7,815 nt of DNA, taken from assembly GCA_016283985.1 (NCBI GenBank), contig JAEENZ010000098.1, positions 1-7,815 on the forward strand, written 5' to 3'. Below the pieces are notes generated by a model, which saw nothing but the letters and a program-made list of their open reading frames with translations, searched no databases and was not told the DNA's origin. Position numbers and translations under genes: made by a program. Each line of letters starts with the position of its first letter. Positions within the stretch are counted from its first letter, which is position 1. Positions 6,249 to 7,815 of the stretch are shown here, piece after piece. This stretch comes from Bacteroidales bacterium (GTDB lineage Bacteria > Bacteroidota > Bacteroidia > Bacteroidales > UBA932).

Positions 6249-7815
6249 CGTTCCTTAGACTGTCGATAATGGTTTCGAGGTCATCGAGGGAAGATACAAG
6301 AACCGTGCGAGGTTTGCTCCCTTCCTGCGGGCCGACGATTCCGGCCTGCTCCAGCTGGTCCATCACGCGGCCCGCCTTGGCGTATCCCATCCCCAGCCTG
6401 CGCTGAAGGTCGGAGGTGGATCCGCGCTGGGTGGTGACCACCAGTTTGGCCGCCTCCTCGAAGCGCTCGTCAAGGTCTCCGAGTTCGCCCTTGGCTCCGC
6501 CTTCCTTCTCTTCTTCCTTGACCTCGGGCAGGTAGTAAGGCGTGTTGTAGCTCTTCTCGTATCCTTCCTGGTCCCCGATAAAGGTGGTGATGTTCTTGAT
6601 CTCTCCGCCGCTCACGAAGCCGCACTGGATGCGCTCGTTCTCGATGCCGGCGGATAGCAGCATGTCTCCCTTGCCGATGAGTTTCTCGGCTCCGGGGGAG
6701 TCGAGGATGGTCATGGAATCCGTCCTGGAAGCCACGCGGAAGGCAATTCGCAGAGGGAAGTTACCCTTGATGACGCCGGAGATGACATCCACGGAAGGCC
6801 TCTGTGTGGCGATTATCACGTGTATGCCTGCTGCGCGTCCCTTCTGGGCAAGACGGATGATGGAATTGGTGATGCTCTTGGATGCTGCGCGAACCTCGGG
6901 GCTTGCGCCCATGGTCATGGTGAGGTCGGCGTATTCATCCACGATAGTCACGAGATAAGGCAGGTACCTGTGCCCGTTCTTCGGGTTCAGTTTGCGTGCC
7001 TTGTATTTCTCGTTATAGTCGGTAATCTTGTTTTCGCCGGCCTTGCTGAGGAGAGTATAGCGTTCATCCATCTCGATGCAGAGACTCTTGAGGGTGGTCT
7101 CCGCATCCTTGGCATTCTTTACGATGGCGCGGGTCTTTTCCTGCTCCTCGTCCGCATAAGGCAGCACCGCAAGATAATGCTTCAGCAGATGATTGTATGC
7201 CGAGAACTCGACCATCTTCGGGTCGATGAAGACAAACTTCAGTTCTGAAGGATGCTTGCTGTAGAGCAGGGAAGCGATGATGATGTTGAGGCCTACGGAC
7301 TTACCCTGTTTGGTGGCACCCGCCACGAGGAGGTGGGGGGCGTCCGCAAGGTCGAACACCTTGACCTGCTGGGTGATGGTATAGCCGATGGCTACAGGCA
7401 GTTCATATTTACTGGTGCGGAAAGTATCGCTGTTCAGCAGGCTCTTCAGCGGTACGATGGAGGAGTAGTCGTTGGCGACCTCGATGCCCACGGAATCGGA
7501 CAGGGTGACCACGCGCACGCCCTTCGCATTCATCTGCATGCCAATGTCTTCCTGCAGTTTCTTGACCTCGGAGATACGCACGCCGGGGGCCAGGGTGACG
7601 CGGTACAGCGTGACGGTAGGGCCAACCTGTGCCCGTACCTCGGTTATTTCGATCTTGTAATTCTTCAGCGTTGCGCGTATCTTGTTATTGTTACGCTGAA
7701 GCTCTTCATTGGAGGGCAGACGCCTGTCGGAGGCATGTGATTCGAGGAGATCGAGACTGGGAGCCTTGTACTTTGGAAGGCCTTCCGGCGGATCCAGACG
7801 GTTGTCGATAGGAGG
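6241..7815 (-). CDS. ftsK: DNA translocase FtsK, C-terminal 524 residues (5' end beyond window)
   Basis: FtsK is a septum-anchored hexameric ATPase that pumps chromosomal DNA during division and activates XerC/D recombination at dif. The frame is open to the window edge, so the gene is 5' truncated. A GTG at 7581 is an internal valine ('APGVRISEV'), not the start. Counting visible residues, the linker segment 'APSLDLLESH' (18-27) precedes the alpha/beta motor. Walker A is 'GATKQGKS' (166-173), Walker B 'VTIVDEYADL' (289-298), and the conserved 'KGRAAGIHVIIATQRPSVDV' is at 325-344. An acidic Glu/Lys linker (about 432-446) joins the winged-helix gamma domain (about 448-507), which in the family reads KOPS polarity motifs. 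The missing part, roughly 300 residues judging by usual Bacteroidota length, should hold the membrane segments. Position 4 of Walker A is Lys (AAA codon), where Gly is usual. The stop TAA (6243-6241) lies inside the lolA start region. SpoIIIE/SftA-type paralogues are the only real alternative; an intact gamma domain favours FtsK. Confidence 0.95.
   Translation of the reverse strand, partial: PPIDNRLDPPEGLPKYKAPSLDLLESHASDRRLPSNEELQRNNNKIRATLKNYKIEITEVRAQVGPTVTLYRVTLAPGVRISEVKKLQEDIGMQMNAKGVRVVTLSDSVGIEVANDYSSIVPLKSLLNSDTFRTSKYELPVAIGYTITQQVKVFDLADAPHLLVAGATKQGKSVGLNIIIASLLYSKHPSELKFVFIDPKMVEFSAYNHLLKHYLAVLPYADEEQEKTRAIVKNAKDAETTLKSLCIEMDERYTLLSKAGENKITDYNEKYKARKLNPKNGHRYLPYLVTIVDEYADLTMTMGASPEVRAASKSITNSIIRLAQKGRAAGIHVIIATQRPSVDVISGVIKGNFPLRIAFRVASRTDSMTILDSPGAEKLIGKGDMLLSAGIENERIQCGFVSGGEIKNITTFIGDQEGYEKSYNTPYYLPEVKEEEKEGGAKGELGDLDERFEEAAKLVVTTQRGSTSDLQRRLGMGYAKAGRVMDQLEQAGIVGPQEGSKPRTVLVSSLDDLETIIDSLRNDA

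Noticed and set aside
5739..6269. Plus-strand 176-codon frame opposite lolA
   Set aside because: It is almost exactly antisense to lolA, which has a signal peptide, a proper start and operon overlaps; nothing supports the opposite reading.
7579..7581. GTG as a start codon for ftsK
   Set aside because: The frame stays open upstream to the window edge and encodes recognisable FtsK linker sequence, so this is an internal Val.

Overview
The window reads as ordinary chromosomal DNA from a member of the Bacteroidota, most likely the order Bacteroidales. The evidence is the gene families. The FtsK resembles Bacteroidota FtsK around the Walker A, DEYADL and C-terminal winged-helix regions. AddA starts directly at its Walker A motif, and AddB has a degenerate 'FPNKRA' segment where other AddB proteins carry a Walker A. 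Shine-Dalgarno sequences are weak or absent, and one TAnnTTTG promoter-like element is present. Base composition is moderately GC-rich (mid-50s percent by eye), which would fit Alistipes-like or uncultured gut Bacteroidales, but genus cannot be decided here.

Everything real lies on the minus strand and is read from high to low coordinates: ftsK (7815-6241, 5' end outside the window), a LolA-like periplasmic carrier (6248-5742), addB (5745-2962), addA (2965-155) and the first 49 codons of alanine racemase alr (149-1, 3' end outside the window). Successive genes overlap by 8, 4 and 4 nt, and the last pair is separated by 5 nt. There is therefore effectively no intergenic DNA, and the block looks like one translationally coupled operon. 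No stretch over 300 bases lacks a gene. No RNA genes, mobile elements, CRISPR arrays or terminators were seen. The plus-strand open frames are antisense shadows of these genes.

Functionally the block mixes chromosome handling and envelope work. FtsK pumps DNA through the division septum and supports dimer resolution. AddAB is the RecBCD-type helicase-nuclease that processes double-strand breaks for RecA. The LolA-like protein probably carries lipoproteins across the periplasm, and Alr makes D-alanine for peptidoglycan. FtsK with AddAB gives a chromosome maintenance theme, and LolA with Alr an envelope theme.

I found no convincing undescribed system. The points worth a second look are the compact ftsK-lolA-addBA-alr arrangement, the Walker-less AddB that keeps all four Fe-S cysteines and its nuclease residues, unusual residues in two ligand-binding motifs (FtsK Walker A, Alr PLP motif), and possible internal promoters before alr and addB.
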